Shown: one piece after another, positions 8,754 through 17,620 of the stretch
Layout: every line of letters starts with the position of its first letter
Numbering within the stretch: position 1 is the stretch's first letter
DNA from: JABFRG01 sp038210445
Lineage (GTDB): Bacteria > Myxococcota_A > Polyangia > Polyangiales > Polyangiaceae
Direction of reading: 5' to 3'
Length of the DNA: 64,000 nt
Assembly: GCA_038210445.1 (NCBI GenBank)
Contig: JBBQWQ010000017.1
Location: 1 to 64,000 of the forward strand
Notes under the pieces: generated by a model
What the model was told of the DNA's origin: nothing
Databases searched by the model: none
What the model saw: only the letters and a program-made list of their open reading frames with translations
Translations under genes and position numbers: made by a program

Positions 8754-9086
8754 GCTGACTGCTTGCTCCGGGATGATGTCGAAGGGTGGTTGTGCGACGC
8801 GGGGTGGCGACCCATTGCGCAACGCGTGATCGGTCCTGCTGCAGCACTTGCGCCTCACGTCGATAGAGGCCGGAGCTCGAGCGGGAGCGCGATCTGGGCG
8901 TCGATCCGTTCGATCTCGTGCTTCTGGCGGCAGAGCTCGAGGAGCGGTACGACCTGCCGCTGGGGATCGCCGCGCCGCGCCGCGGTACTGCGTGAACGTT
9001 CAGCGCGAAAAGAAGGTCGACGTGGGTGGGGATTGGCCTTGTGTCGAGACGCGCCACCAGTTGGAGTGGAGGGTGGAGTCGTTTGC
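8754..9086. other. Intergenic region upstream of the histidine kinase with a short acyl-carrier-like fragment
   Basis: No complete gene is present. One plus-strand frame, 8867-8994, reads ERDLGVDPFDLVLLAAELEE then RYDLPLG before a TGA. The pattern resembles the helix II-III region of acyl carrier proteins, but the phosphopantetheine serine position is Pro and nothing precedes it. It may be a gene remnant or chance. The last 30 nt hold a GGAGTGGAGGGTGGAG purine tract that can serve as the ribosome binding site of the kinase start at 9087. Confidence 0.35.
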
Positions 9087-12000
9087 ATGCACCCGTCGTC
9101 ATCCAACCCCCCCCGCCACGATGCGCGCGCGTCCGAAGAGGCCACCGAGCTTCTCCGGGAAGCCAGCGCCATGGCGCGCGTGGGCGGGTGGTCGCACGAC
9201 CCCTCGACCGGGCGCAGCGTGTGGACCGAAGAGGTCGCGCGCATCTGCGAGATCGACCCGAGCGTGCCGGCCTCGGTGGAGCTGGGGCTGAGCTTCTTTC
9301 ACGGCGAGCACCGCGAAAAGCTGGTGGCGCTGGTGCGCGATGCGACCGAGAGGGCTCAGCCCTTCGACGTCGAGCTCGAGATGGTCTCTGCCAAAGGCAA
9401 CCGCAAGTGGGTACGGAGCCTGGGTAGACCGGTGCTCTGTGATGGGAAGGTGATTCAGCTCCGCGGCACCTTCCAAGACGTTACCGCGCAGCGCATGGCC
9501 CAGCTCGCGCGTCGCGGCAGCGAGGCTCGCTTTCGCACGATATTCGAGCAGGCCGCGGTGGGCATCTGCGAGGTCGACGCCGAGAGCCGCCGCTTCTTGC
9601 GCGCCAACCAGAAGTTTTGCGAGATCATCGGCTACCCCCTGGAAGAGGTCGTGGGCCGCCGCTCCACCGACTTTACGCACGCGGAAGACCTGGCGGGCGA
9701 CGAGGCCATGTACGGCACCCTGGCCTCGGGGGTGGAGGTGCGCGCCTGGGGCGAGAAGCGCTACGTTCGCAAGGACGGCGCCGAGGTGTGGGCGCGGACC
9801 ACCGCTTCGCGCTCCGCCTTCGAGGGCGAGGACCCCTTCTTCGTGGTGGTGGTGGAGGACGTCTCCGATCGCTGGCGGGCGCGCGAGCAGCTACGCCGGA
9901 GCGAGCAGCGGCTCGCCGCCATCTTCGATGTCACCCTCTCGGGTACGCTCATCACGCGCGAGCGCGACGGCGTCATTCTCGACGCCAACGAGTCGTTCGT
10001 GCGCCAGCTGGGGTGGACGCGCGCGGAGCTGCTGGGTCGCACCGTCGATGCGCTCGGCCTCTTCGAGGACCCGCGCGACCGCGAGCATGTGCTCGAGGAG
10101 CTGCGCAGCAACGCCCTGCTACCGCCCATGCACGTGCGCATTCGTCAGCGCTCGGCGGCGGTCGGCGAGTTCTTGCTCACCGGCGTTCTCTCCGAGCTGG
10201 GCGGCGAGCGGTGCGCCATCACTTCGTGGCACGACATCACCGAGCTCCGGCGGTCCGACGCGGCGCTGGCGCAGGCGGAGCAGCGGCATCGCTTCGCGCT
10301 GGGCGCGGCGGAGCTCGCCACCTGGTGGATGGATCTTACAGACAACCACATCGTGGTCGACGAGCGTGGCCGCCAGCAGTTCGCGCTCGACTCGACGTCG
10401 GTGCAAGGGAGCGACGTCTCGGCCCGGATTCACCCGGACGACCTGGCGGTGCTGCGGGCAGAGCTGGCGCGCTCGCGTATGCCCGGCGAAAAGGGAAAGG
10501 CGACCCTCTCGTTTCGCATCTCGCTGCCCGACGGGGAGAAGCGCTGGATCATGGCCCATATGCAGTCGCACTTCGACGGCAACGGGCCAGGCCGGAGCCC
10601 CACCTGGCTCATTGCCACCACCCGCGATATCACCCGCGAGAAGCGCGCAGAGCAAGAGCTCCGCGCCAGCGAGGAGCGCTACCGCTCGCTGGTCGACAAC
10701 CTCGACGACGTCATCTTCTCCATGGATTTGCGGGGCCGCATCATCTTCGCGAACCGGGCGCACGGTCGCTTCGGCTTTCGGCCGGGCGAGTTCGTGGGGC
10801 GTACCCTGGACGAACTTGCCTTCGAGGAAGACCGCGCGCGCATCCGTCACATCGTGGAAGACCAGCTCGCGGGCGGCTCCGAGGGGCCCTACGAGGCGCG
10901 CATTCTCGACAGCACCCGCAAGACGCGATGGGTGCGCATCACTACCCATCGGCTCATCGTGGGCGGGCGCGTCACCGGTCTTACCGGCGTGGTGGTCGAC
11001 CTCACCCAGCAGCGCGAGACCGAGGAGCAACTGCGCGCCGCGCAGAAGATGGAAGCGGTGGGGCGCCTGGCGGGCGGCGTGGCGCACGACTTCAACAACC
11101 TCCTCAGCGTCATCCTCTCCTACGCCGAGCTGGCCTCGATGGACCTTCGCCCGGAAGACCCACTGCGCGCCGACATCGAGGAAATTGCGCAGGCAGCGCA
11201 GCGGGCCGAAGGGCTCACCCGGCAGCTGCTCGCCTTCAGCCGGCGTCAGGTGCTCAACCTCGAAGCGGTCGATCTCAACGAGCTGGTGGCGAGCCTGGGC
11301 AAGATGCTCACCCGGCTCATCGGCGAAGACGTGCTCCTGGAGATCCTCCCCGCGCGCGAGCTCTTCGAGACCAAGGCCGATCGCGGGCAAGTGGAGCAGG
11401 TTCTGATGAACCTGGTGGTGAACGCCCGCGACGCCATGCCCGACGGCGGCCGCGTGACCATCGTCACCGCCAACGTGGAGCTCGAGCCGATGGCCGCTTC
11501 GGCGCTCGATGTCGCGCCCGGCGACTACGTCGAGCTTCGCGTCACCGACACCGGCACCGGCATGGACGAGGATACGCGCGCCCGCATCTTCGAGCCGTTC
11601 TTCACCACCAAAGCGGTGGGCAAGGGCACCGGGCTCGGCCTGGCCATGGTGTACGGCATCGTTCGCCAGAGCGGCGGCGGCATCGCCGTCGACAGCGCTC
11701 TCGGTGCCGGCGCCACCTTTCGCATCGTGCTTCCTCGCCTCGGTGAGGCCTCGCAGCCGCGCATACCCAAGGCGCCTTCGGCGCGCGTGGCGGCGGCCAC
11801 CGAGTCGATTCTGGTGGTGGAGGACGAGCCGGCGCTGCGCAACGTCATTCGCCGTGTGCTCGAGTCGGCCGGCTACAAGGTGCAGCTTGCAACCAGTCCC
11901 GGCGAGGCCCTCTCGCTCTGCGAAGAGCAGGGCGTTGGCATCGACCTGGTCTTGACCGACGTGGTGATGCCGGGAATGAGCGGCATCCAGCTCGCCGAGC

Positions 12001-12161
12001 GTCTTGCCAAGGTTCGACCGCACCTCAAGGTGCTCTTCATGTCTGGCTACAGCGAGGAGTCCATCGAGCGCCACGCCATTCCCGCGCATCGCCTGCTACG
12101 AAAGCCGTTCGATCGCCAGGCGCTGAGCCAGAAGGTGCGCGCGGCCCTCGACGAGGTGTAG
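9087..12161 (+). CDS. Multi-PAS hybrid sensor histidine kinase with C-terminal receiver
   Basis: 1024 aa, no transmembrane segment, so a soluble cytoplasmic sensor. Five PAS-type domains lie in series, starting near residues 20, 147, 274, 400 and 530, several with PAC-like ends (FQDVTAQR, VEDVSDRW, WHDITELR, TRDITREK, VVDLTQQR). HisKA follows with the phospho-acceptor in GGVAHDFNNLL (His667). The ATPase domain has NLVVNARDAM, DTGTGMD and GKGTGLGLAMV. A C-terminal receiver domain has acceptor Asp958 in LVLTDVVMPGMSG and Lys in LLRKPF. This layout can pass phosphate within one protein. The start was set at the ATG behind a purine-rich SD, because the 108 codons upstream are low-complexity Arg/Ser-rich. 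No cognate response regulator is adjacent. Confidence 0.93.
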   Translation: MHPSSSNPPRHDARASEEATELLREASAMARVGGWSHDPSTGRSVWTEEVARICEIDPSVPASVELGLSFFHGEHREKLVALVRDATERAQPFDVELEMVSAKGNRKWVRSLGRPVLCDGKVIQLRGTFQDVTAQRMAQLARRGSEARFRTIFEQAAVGICEVDAESRRFLRANQKFCEIIGYPLEEVVGRRSTDFTHAEDLAGDEAMYGTLASGVEVRAWGEKRYVRKDGAEVWARTTASRSAFEGEDPFFVVVVEDVSDRWRAREQLRRSEQRLAAIFDVTLSGTLITRERDGVILDANESFVRQLGWTRAELLGRTVDALGLFEDPRDREHVLEELRSNALLPPMHVRIRQRSAAVGEFLLTGVLSELGGERCAITSWHDITELRRSDAALAQAEQRHRFALGAAELATWWMDLTDNHIVVDERGRQQFALDSTSVQGSDVSARIHPDDLAVLRAELARSRMPGEKGKATLSFRISLPDGEKRWIMAHMQSHFDGNGPGRSPTWLIATTRDITREKRAEQELRASEERYRSLVDNLDDVIFSMDLRGRIIFANRAHGRFGFRPGEFVGRTLDELAFEEDRARIRHIVEDQLAGGSEGPYEARILDSTRKTRWVRITTHRLIVGGRVTGLTGVVVDLTQQRETEEQLRAAQKMEAVGRLAGGVAHDFNNLLSVILSYAELASMDLRPEDPLRADIEEIAQAAQRAEGLTRQLLAFSRRQVLNLEAVDLNELVASLGKMLTRLIGEDVLLEILPARELFETKADRGQVEQVLMNLVVNARDAMPDGGRVTIVTANVELEPMAASALDVAPGDYVELRVTDTGTGMDEDTRARIFEPFFTTKAVGKGTGLGLAMVYGIVRQSGGGIAVDSALGAGATFRIVLPRLGEASQPRIPKAPSARVAAATESILVVEDEPALRNVIRRVLESAGYKVQLATSPGEALSLCEEQGVGIDLVLTDVVMPGMSGIQLAERLAKVRPHLKVLFMSGYSEESIERHAIPAHRLLRKPFDRQALSQKVRAALDEV

Positions 12162-13127
12162 TCAGATTCCGAAGCGGGCTTTGTTGGAGCCCACGAACTC
12201 GACGTAGTAGGCGCTCTCGCGGTGCGATTCGATCTCGCCGCTCGCGATGCTCGCCTCGAGGGCTCGCTTGATCTCGCCGATGAGACGCGAGGGCGGGATG
12301 CCGAAGGTCTTCATCATGTCGTCGCCGACGCCAGACGGCAGCGGCGGAACCTTGGCGTCTTCCGCCGCCAGCTCGGTGATGCGCGCCGCCAGCTCGTCGA
12401 TTTGCGAAAGGCCCCTGCGCTTCTTCTCTGGGCGCTTGGTGGTGATGTCGGCGCGGGCCAGGCAAAGCAGGTCTTCCAGGTGCGTGCCCAGCTCGCGGGC
12501 GAACCTGCGCACCGCGCTGTCGGTCCAGGCCGGGTCGTACTGGTTGGCGCGCAGGTGGTGAAGCACCAGGAAGCGCACGGTGCTGCGCAGCGCCTCTTCG
12601 TAGTTGAAGATGGTGACCCGGCGATTGAGCTTGTCGAACATGCGGGCGCCAACCTCGGCATGACCGAGAAAGTGCACTTTGCCGTCGGGGCTGATGCTGC
12701 GCGTCTTGATCTTGCCGATGTCGTGGAACAGCGCAGCCCATCGCACCTCGATGCGCGGCACCGCCTGGCGCACCACCTGCTTGGTGTGCTTCCACACGTC
12801 CTTGTGGCGCCACTCGCCGTCGCCGAAGCCCACCATGGCGTGGACCTCGGGAAAGAGCGCGTCGAGCGCGCCGGTGACCAGGAGCGCATCGAGCCCAGAC
12901 TCCGGGTCGCTTCCCATGATGACCCGGTCGAGCCGCGCCCGAACGGCCTTGGGATCGAGGTTGGCGGCCGCCAGGAAGTCTTCGCGCGTCATCCGCAAGC
13001 CCGGGTCGGCGACTTGCCCCGCTTCGGCAACGTGCGCCGCGAATTCGAGGGCGTCCATCGCCCTGTCGAGGGACAATCGCGCCTCTGGGGACTGGGGCGC
13101 CTCTTGGGGCTGATCCGGGGGCTTCAT
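12162..13127 (-). CDS. HD-domain protein related to tRNA nucleotidyltransferase/poly(A) polymerase C-terminal regions
   Basis: 321 aa. The centre holds an HD-type metal site: HKDVWKHTKQVV, then AALFHDIGKIKTR, then HAEVGARMFDKL, with LVLHHLRAN and a later DLLCLARAD. This arrangement is that of the HD module of bacterial CCA-adding enzymes, but the N-terminal nucleotidyltransferase domain (GxSxRD) is absent, so it probably acts as a stand-alone phosphohydrolase. The stop codon abuts that of the convergent histidine kinase with no gap. Translation could begin at a GTG at 13178; the ATG at 13127 was preferred because the extra 17 residues look non-domain. Confidence 0.8.
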   Translation of the reverse strand: MKPPDQPQEAPQSPEARLSLDRAMDALEFAAHVAEAGQVADPGLRMTREDFLAAANLDPKAVRARLDRVIMGSDPESGLDALLVTGALDALFPEVHAMVGFGDGEWRHKDVWKHTKQVVRQAVPRIEVRWAALFHDIGKIKTRSISPDGKVHFLGHAEVGARMFDKLNRRVTIFNYEEALRSTVRFLVLHHLRANQYDPAWTDSAVRRFARELGTHLEDLLCLARADITTKRPEKKRRGLSQIDELAARITELAAEDAKVPPLPSGVGDDMMKTFGIPPSRLIGEIKRALEASIASGEIESHRESAYYVEFVGSNKARFGI

Positions 13128-13254
13128 TGTCAGCAAAAAACTTCCGGGTAACTGTTCGAACGTACGGGGGAGGGCCACATAGCACGACCAAGCCTGTCGT
13201 GCCCTCGCGAATGTAGCAGCGGGGCCTGCCGGAAAGGGTCACAATGCGCTTCCC

Positions 13255-13911
13255 ATGAAGACCGCGCGTATCCTGGTTTGTTCGACGCTGGCGCTCCTCG
13301 GCGCGGTGCTCTCCGGCGCGTGCAGCGGCGCAACGGAGCCGGATCTCTTCGGCGCTCCGCCGGCGCGCACCAACCAGAGCTCTTCCAGCAGCAGCGGCGC
13401 TTCCGGTAGCGGCAGCTCGTCGAGCGGCAGCGTGGACGCGGGACCCATCGTCGACGTGGTTGACCCTCCGCGCGACGTGAACGTTCCGCCCAATGACGAC
13501 AAAGGCCGCGTATTCTGCGGAAAGAACGACAAGGGCGTCGACACCTACTGCGCAGCGGGCGGCGTTTGCTGCGCCGAGCGCGACCCCGGCAACGCGCGCT
13601 TCTCCAAGTACGCGTGCCAGCCCAACGCTGCCGCCTGCGTCGGCCAGTATGTGGTGCCTATCGTCTGCGACGACAGCCAAGACTGCCCCGGCAACCAGGT
13701 GTGCTGCGCCTTTCGCCAGAGCCCCCAGGGGTCGTTCGCCCGCTACGTGCGCACCGCGTGCGTGCCCCAGGGTCAGTGCGCCGGCAGCAGTGGCGGCGAA
13801 GAGCGCATTCGCCTCTGCGATGAGTCTGCATCGCCCGACGAGTGCACCACGTCGGGGTTCAAGTGCGGCCCGAGCACCGCGCTCGTCGACTTTGCGGTGT
13901 GCGCCCCCTGA
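13255..13911 (+). CDS. Cys-rich lipoprotein of unknown function
   Basis: 218 aa. Lipoprotein signal MKTARILVCSTLALLGAVLSGAC with lipobox LSGAC, then a Ser/Gly linker (about residues 40-60) typical of myxobacterial surface lipoproteins. The mature domain has about a dozen cysteines with a doubled pattern: GVCCAERD...YACQP near residue 103 and QVCCAFRQ...TACVPQGQC near residue 150. It is probably a disulfide-stabilised repeat. Function unknown. Confidence 0.8.
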   Translation: MKTARILVCSTLALLGAVLSGACSGATEPDLFGAPPARTNQSSSSSSGASGSGSSSSGSVDAGPIVDVVDPPRDVNVPPNDDKGRVFCGKNDKGVDTYCAAGGVCCAERDPGNARFSKYACQPNAAACVGQYVVPIVCDDSQDCPGNQVCCAFRQSPQGSFARYVRTACVPQGQCAGSSGGEERIRLCDESASPDECTTSGFKCGPSTALVDFAVCAP

Positions 13912-13955
13912 TACCGTAGCGGTCACACTCGGGCGGGGGTCGTCGACGTAAGCAC

Positions 13956-15425
13956 ATGAGAACGACGATCGCCCTGACGCTGGCGCTCACCGCGTGCACG
14001 CCGTCGCGTACCCGAGGTACCGCCGAGCCCCCACCCGAGGCGGCGCCCCCGCTAGGCGCGGCAGCCACCGTCGACGCGGGCCCTCTCGCTTCGGCCACAA
14101 GCGACGCTGCGACCGATGCCGCGGCTGCAGCGCCGGTAGGAGAAGCCGACGGGAACGACGATGGCGAGACCCCGGGCGAGGGTTCCGTCGGCCGCGGCGG
14201 CGCGTTCGTCCGCGTGGGCCAAGCGCCCATGGCGCTGCAGCGCATTTGCGATCTCACGGTGCACAAAGACGCGCTCTACGCGGCGCACGCGCGGCAGCCG
14301 CTGGGCATCGACGGCGCCACCATTACGCGCTACCAGCCCGACCAGCCCAAGCCGTTCGCGGTGGCCTTCGACTGGAACCGGCCGGGCGAGCCCACCAAGG
14401 GCGGCGGCGCCGGGCAAGGCTTCTTGCGTGTGCACTCCATCGACGGACGGCTCTACGTGCCGGACGCCGATCCGCCCTACAACGGGTTGGGGCTCGCCGA
14501 GTACGGCACCGAGGGATACGTGTTCGTGTCCGCCGAAGATGGCCATTTCGCGTCCCCGCGGTATCCGCACTATCGGCCCCCGGCGCCGCCGGACGTCGTG
14601 AGCGTGGGTCACGTCGAGAAGGTGCCCGGGAAACCGCCCGGCGGAGCGACGGCGGCTTGGGGCGGCGCCGCGGTGCTCCCGCGCGCGTATCACGTTATCG
14701 ATGCCATTCGCTATCGCGGGCACCTCTACGCCGCGACCGGTTCGGTACCGCCCAAAGAGCGCGCCTGGAGCGGGCCTTCGCCGGGCGCGCTGCACATGGC
14801 AACGCCCGATCTTGCCCGGTGGAACTACGTATTGGGATATCCCACGCCCTACCAGAATGGCGTGTGGCGGCTCACTTTCCTTACGCGCTTCAAGGGGCGG
14901 CTATACGCTGGCATACAAGACTACGACGGCCGCGACCCCAACTCGTACGTGGTATTTGCGCCGCCCGAGGGGCGCGACGTCGTCGAGCCGGGCGATACGC
15001 ATCCGGTGGCGGTACCCGGCATCGGCGGCGCCATGACCGTGCGCTGGTACGCCGATCGCGGCAAGCTCTACTGGCTCGCCTTCGGCCTTGCTGGCCGCGA
15101 TATGAAGCTGCGCGTCACCGAGGACGGCGATCACTGGAAGGAGATCGCGATGCCCGCCGGCGCCGGTAGGCCCACCGACATCGTTCGCTATCGCGACGCC
15201 CTTGTGGTGCTCACCGAGCGCTCCCTGGTGCGGGTCGACGGTGCCGAGCCGCGGGTGCTCGCGGAGATTGGCGACAAGAAGTCGCCCTTCGTCCTCGACG
15301 ACTACTTCTGCAGCGCGCCGCTGTCGGTGTACCGCAACGAGCTCTACGCCGGCGGCCAGCGCGACGGCGCCCTCTTCAAGTGGGTTCCGGAGGCCGCCGC
15401 AGCGGGCGACGCCGGCGCTCTTTGA
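13956..15425 (+). CDS. Lipoprotein with probable beta-propeller-like domain
   Basis: 489 aa. The leader MRTTIALTLALTAC is a short lipoprotein signal. An A/D/P-rich linker runs to about residue 80. The mature domain has recurring units of the type RLYVPD, HLYAATGS, RLYAGIQD, KLYWLAF, ELYAGGQ, spaced by 40-70 residues. These are consistent with the strands of a beta-propeller, although no named family is evident. It would sit at the cell surface or in the periplasm. It follows the previous lipoprotein gene by 44 nt in the same direction, so co-transcription is possible. Function unknown. Confidence 0.75.
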   Translation: MRTTIALTLALTACTPSRTRGTAEPPPEAAPPLGAAATVDAGPLASATSDAATDAAAAAPVGEADGNDDGETPGEGSVGRGGAFVRVGQAPMALQRICDLTVHKDALYAAHARQPLGIDGATITRYQPDQPKPFAVAFDWNRPGEPTKGGGAGQGFLRVHSIDGRLYVPDADPPYNGLGLAEYGTEGYVFVSAEDGHFASPRYPHYRPPAPPDVVSVGHVEKVPGKPPGGATAAWGGAAVLPRAYHVIDAIRYRGHLYAATGSVPPKERAWSGPSPGALHMATPDLARWNYVLGYPTPYQNGVWRLTFLTRFKGRLYAGIQDYDGRDPNSYVVFAPPEGRDVVEPGDTHPVAVPGIGGAMTVRWYADRGKLYWLAFGLAGRDMKLRVTEDGDHWKEIAMPAGAGRPTDIVRYRDALVVLTERSLVRVDGAEPRVLAEIGDKKSPFVLDDYFCSAPLSVYRNELYAGGQRDGALFKWVPEAAAAGDAGAL

Positions 15426-15539
15426 CCGCCTCGCGCGCTCAGGGCAGGTGCGCTGCAACATACGCATGTCGCGCAGTTGGATTGGGTCGTGCGGGCTCGG
15501 TGCTTGATGGCGGTGGGGCGAACGCGTTACCTTGCCGGC

Positions 15540-15962
15540 ATGAATCCTGCCAACCTTGTCAAGCTCACGGGCCTGGAGCCGGCGGTTCTCGAGGTCTCGC
15601 TTGATCTCGTGATCTTCGCGGACCGAGGCGAGGGTCCGGAGGAGATCGGGAGCGCGACCACCATCGAAGCAGCCATCGCCACGATCGCGGGGGCATTGTT
15701 CGAGGGAGGCGCGCCCGAGTACGAACCCGACTACGGTCCCGACGGCAGTTTCGCGGGGGAATCGGCGCTCGAACAGGCGCTCGCCTACGAGCTCAGCGAG
15801 TCGCAGAATATCGGTCGCATCGTCTCCGATTCAAACAGCTCGCCCGCGGGACTTGCGTATCTCGGCTCGGTGCTCGAGGACGATCCGACGCTGCGGCTCG
15901 TCGTGGCCTGGGAGGCGCAGGCGCCCGCGCAGGATTTCGCCATCGGTATTTTTGCCAGGTGA
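15540..15962 (+). CDS. Small acidic cytoplasmic protein of unknown function
   Basis: 140 aa, rich in Glu and Asp, no signal peptide or membrane segment. Begins MNPANLVKLTGLEPAVLEVS and ends with two predicted strand segments (RLVVAWEAQ and DFAIGIFAR). No family recognised. Small acidic single-domain proteins of this kind can be immunity or antitoxin proteins, but no toxin gene is adjacent. A longer reading from an upstream codon at 15477 is possible. The ATG used here begins the compositionally coherent part. Confidence 0.55.
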   Translation: MNPANLVKLTGLEPAVLEVSLDLVIFADRGEGPEEIGSATTIEAAIATIAGALFEGGAPEYEPDYGPDGSFAGESALEQALAYELSESQNIGRIVSDSNSSPAGLAYLGSVLEDDPTLRLVVAWEAQAPAQDFAIGIFAR

Positions 15963-16174
15963 CCTACGAGGGCGCGGCGCAATGCAACGGAGGCGGACCG
16001 GAGCGCGCACGCTCCGCTTGGCGTCTTCGAGCGCGGCTTTGTCGTGGTCTGATCCCGATGTCGTGGGGGCTTCAGCGTCGCGCCGCACGAATCGCGGGGT
16101 TCGCAGGCACATCCACGATGGCACGACGCCTGCTACTCTGGGGCTGTCGATGAACGACGAGGAGGAGAGACGCG

Positions 16175-16471
16175 ATGTCGGTGACGAAGACGTGGGGGGC
16201 AATCGCAGCGCTGGGCCTGGCGATGACCATGGCGTGCAGCGCGGGTCGTAGCGACGGCGGAACGAGAATCGGCGAGCCCGAGTATCCGGCTGGGCCGTCG
16301 TGCGAAGACCTCAGCGCGCAGTACGCGGCGTGCAAGAACGCGACAGACAAGCAGAAGCAATCTTTCGTGGCGGCGTGTCAGCAGCCCCGCATCACCGACG
16401 CATGCCGCCGGTGCCTCGACGGCAAGCTGTGCGGCGATACCGAGGCCTGCAACCCTTCGTGCGGGAAGTAG
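16175..16471 (+). CDS. Small Cys-rich lipoprotein
   Basis: 98 aa. Lipobox MTMAC at the end of a 21-residue leader. The mature part has seven cysteines in CEDLSAQYAACKNA, AACQQ, DACRRCLDGKLC and EACNPSC spacing, suggesting a compact disulfide fold. Preceded by a strong SD (GAGGAGGAGA). Convergent with the adenosine deaminase gene 12 nt away. Function unknown. Confidence 0.7.
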   Translation: MSVTKTWGAIAALGLAMTMACSAGRSDGGTRIGEPEYPAGPSCEDLSAQYAACKNATDKQKQSFVAACQQPRITDACRRCLDGKLCGDTEACNPSCGK

Positions 16472-16483
16472 AACGCGTGTAGA

Positions 16484-17569
16484 CTACATTACCGAGCTCG
16501 TGCTGGGGGGCACCGGGATGGAGGGGAGCGACTCGTCGGTGAAGGCCGACAGCTCCTCGCTCACCCGGCGAAGGTATTGCTGCTTCACGTGGAAGGGGAG
16601 GAAGGCGCTCTTGAAGCCGCTGAGGATGACCGCCTTCAGGTCTTCCAGGCTGAAGTCCATGTCCCGGTGGCAGAGCCAGAGCTCCTTGGAGACCGTGGTG
16701 TCGGTGACCAGGCGGTTGTCGGTGTTGACGGTGACCCGCAAGCCCAGGTTCTTGTAGAGCTTGATGGGGTGCGCCTTCATGTCGCGAATGGCGCCGGTTT
16801 GCACGTTCGACGACGGGCAGCACTCGAGGGCGATGCGGTGGTCGTTGAGGTAGTGCAGTAAGTCGCCGTTCTCGCGCAGCCGGCAGCCGTGGCCGATGCG
16901 GTGCGCGCCGCACACATGAATGGCCTGGGCGATGGACTCGGGGCCGTAGGCCTCGCCGGCGTGAATGGTGACGTTGATGTTGTTGTCGCGCACCAGCTGA
17001 AAGGCGGCGCGATGGTGCTTGGCCGGGTGGTCGTACTCGGCGCCGGCCAGGTCGAAGCCCACCACGCCCCGGCCCTTGTAGGCCACCGCCAGCTCGGCCA
17101 TCTCCAGCGAGCTTTCCGCCGAGACGTTGCGGATGCCGCAGATGATGACCGCCGATTCGATGCCGAACTTGTCTTGCGCCGCGCGCAGGCCTTCGAGCAC
17201 CGCCTCCACCACCGCCGTCAGCTTCAAGCCCTTGCGGGTGTGGAGCATCGGCGCGTAACGCACTTCCATGTATCGTACACTCTCTTTGGACGCGTCTTCA
17301 GCCAGCTCGTAGGCGATGCGGGTCAACGCGTCGGCCGTTTGCATGACCTTGAGGGTCACGTCGAAGGCCTTGAGGTACTCCACCAGCGAGCCGCAGTTCT
17401 GACCCAGGTTCATGGCCGCGCGCAGGCCGTCTTCGTCGCTGGCGGGCAGGGCCACCTTTTGCTTCTGCCCCAGCTCTAGGATGGTGGAGAGGCGGAGCGA
17501 GCCGTCGAGGTGAACGTGGAGATCTGTCTTCGGGAGCCGCTGGATGAGCTCGAGCGGGATGGCTTTCAT
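16484..17569 (-). CDS. add: Adenosine deaminase
   Basis: 361 aa, the usual family length. Hydrolytically deaminates adenosine (and deoxyadenosine) to inosine in purine salvage. Metal ligands and catalytic motifs are intact: TDLHVHLDGSL (His18, His20), VGFDLAGAE, TIHAGEAYG, HRIGHG and VNTDN. The spacing favours adenosine deaminase over adenine or AMP deaminase. Cytoplasmic, no signal. The ATG at 17569 was chosen over an in-frame codon 15 nt upstream. The inosine formed could be used by the inosine-guanosine kinase encoded at 33.8 kb, though the two genes are not linked in an operon. Confidence 0.93.
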   Translation of the reverse strand: MKAIPLELIQRLPKTDLHVHLDGSLRLSTILELGQKQKVALPASDEDGLRAAMNLGQNCGSLVEYLKAFDVTLKVMQTADALTRIAYELAEDASKESVRYMEVRYAPMLHTRKGLKLTAVVEAVLEGLRAAQDKFGIESAVIICGIRNVSAESSLEMAELAVAYKGRGVVGFDLAGAEYDHPAKHHRAAFQLVRDNNINVTIHAGEAYGPESIAQAIHVCGAHRIGHGCRLRENGDLLHYLNDHRIALECCPSSNVQTGAIRDMKAHPIKLYKNLGLRVTVNTDNRLVTDTTVSKELWLCHRDMDFSLEDLKAVILSGFKSAFLPFHVKQQYLRRVSEELSAFTDESLPSIPVPPSTSSVM

Positions 17570-17620
17570 GGCCCCTTGTATCACGCGCGTTCCGAAACGG
17601 AAGACCGTGATCTCCGCTGT

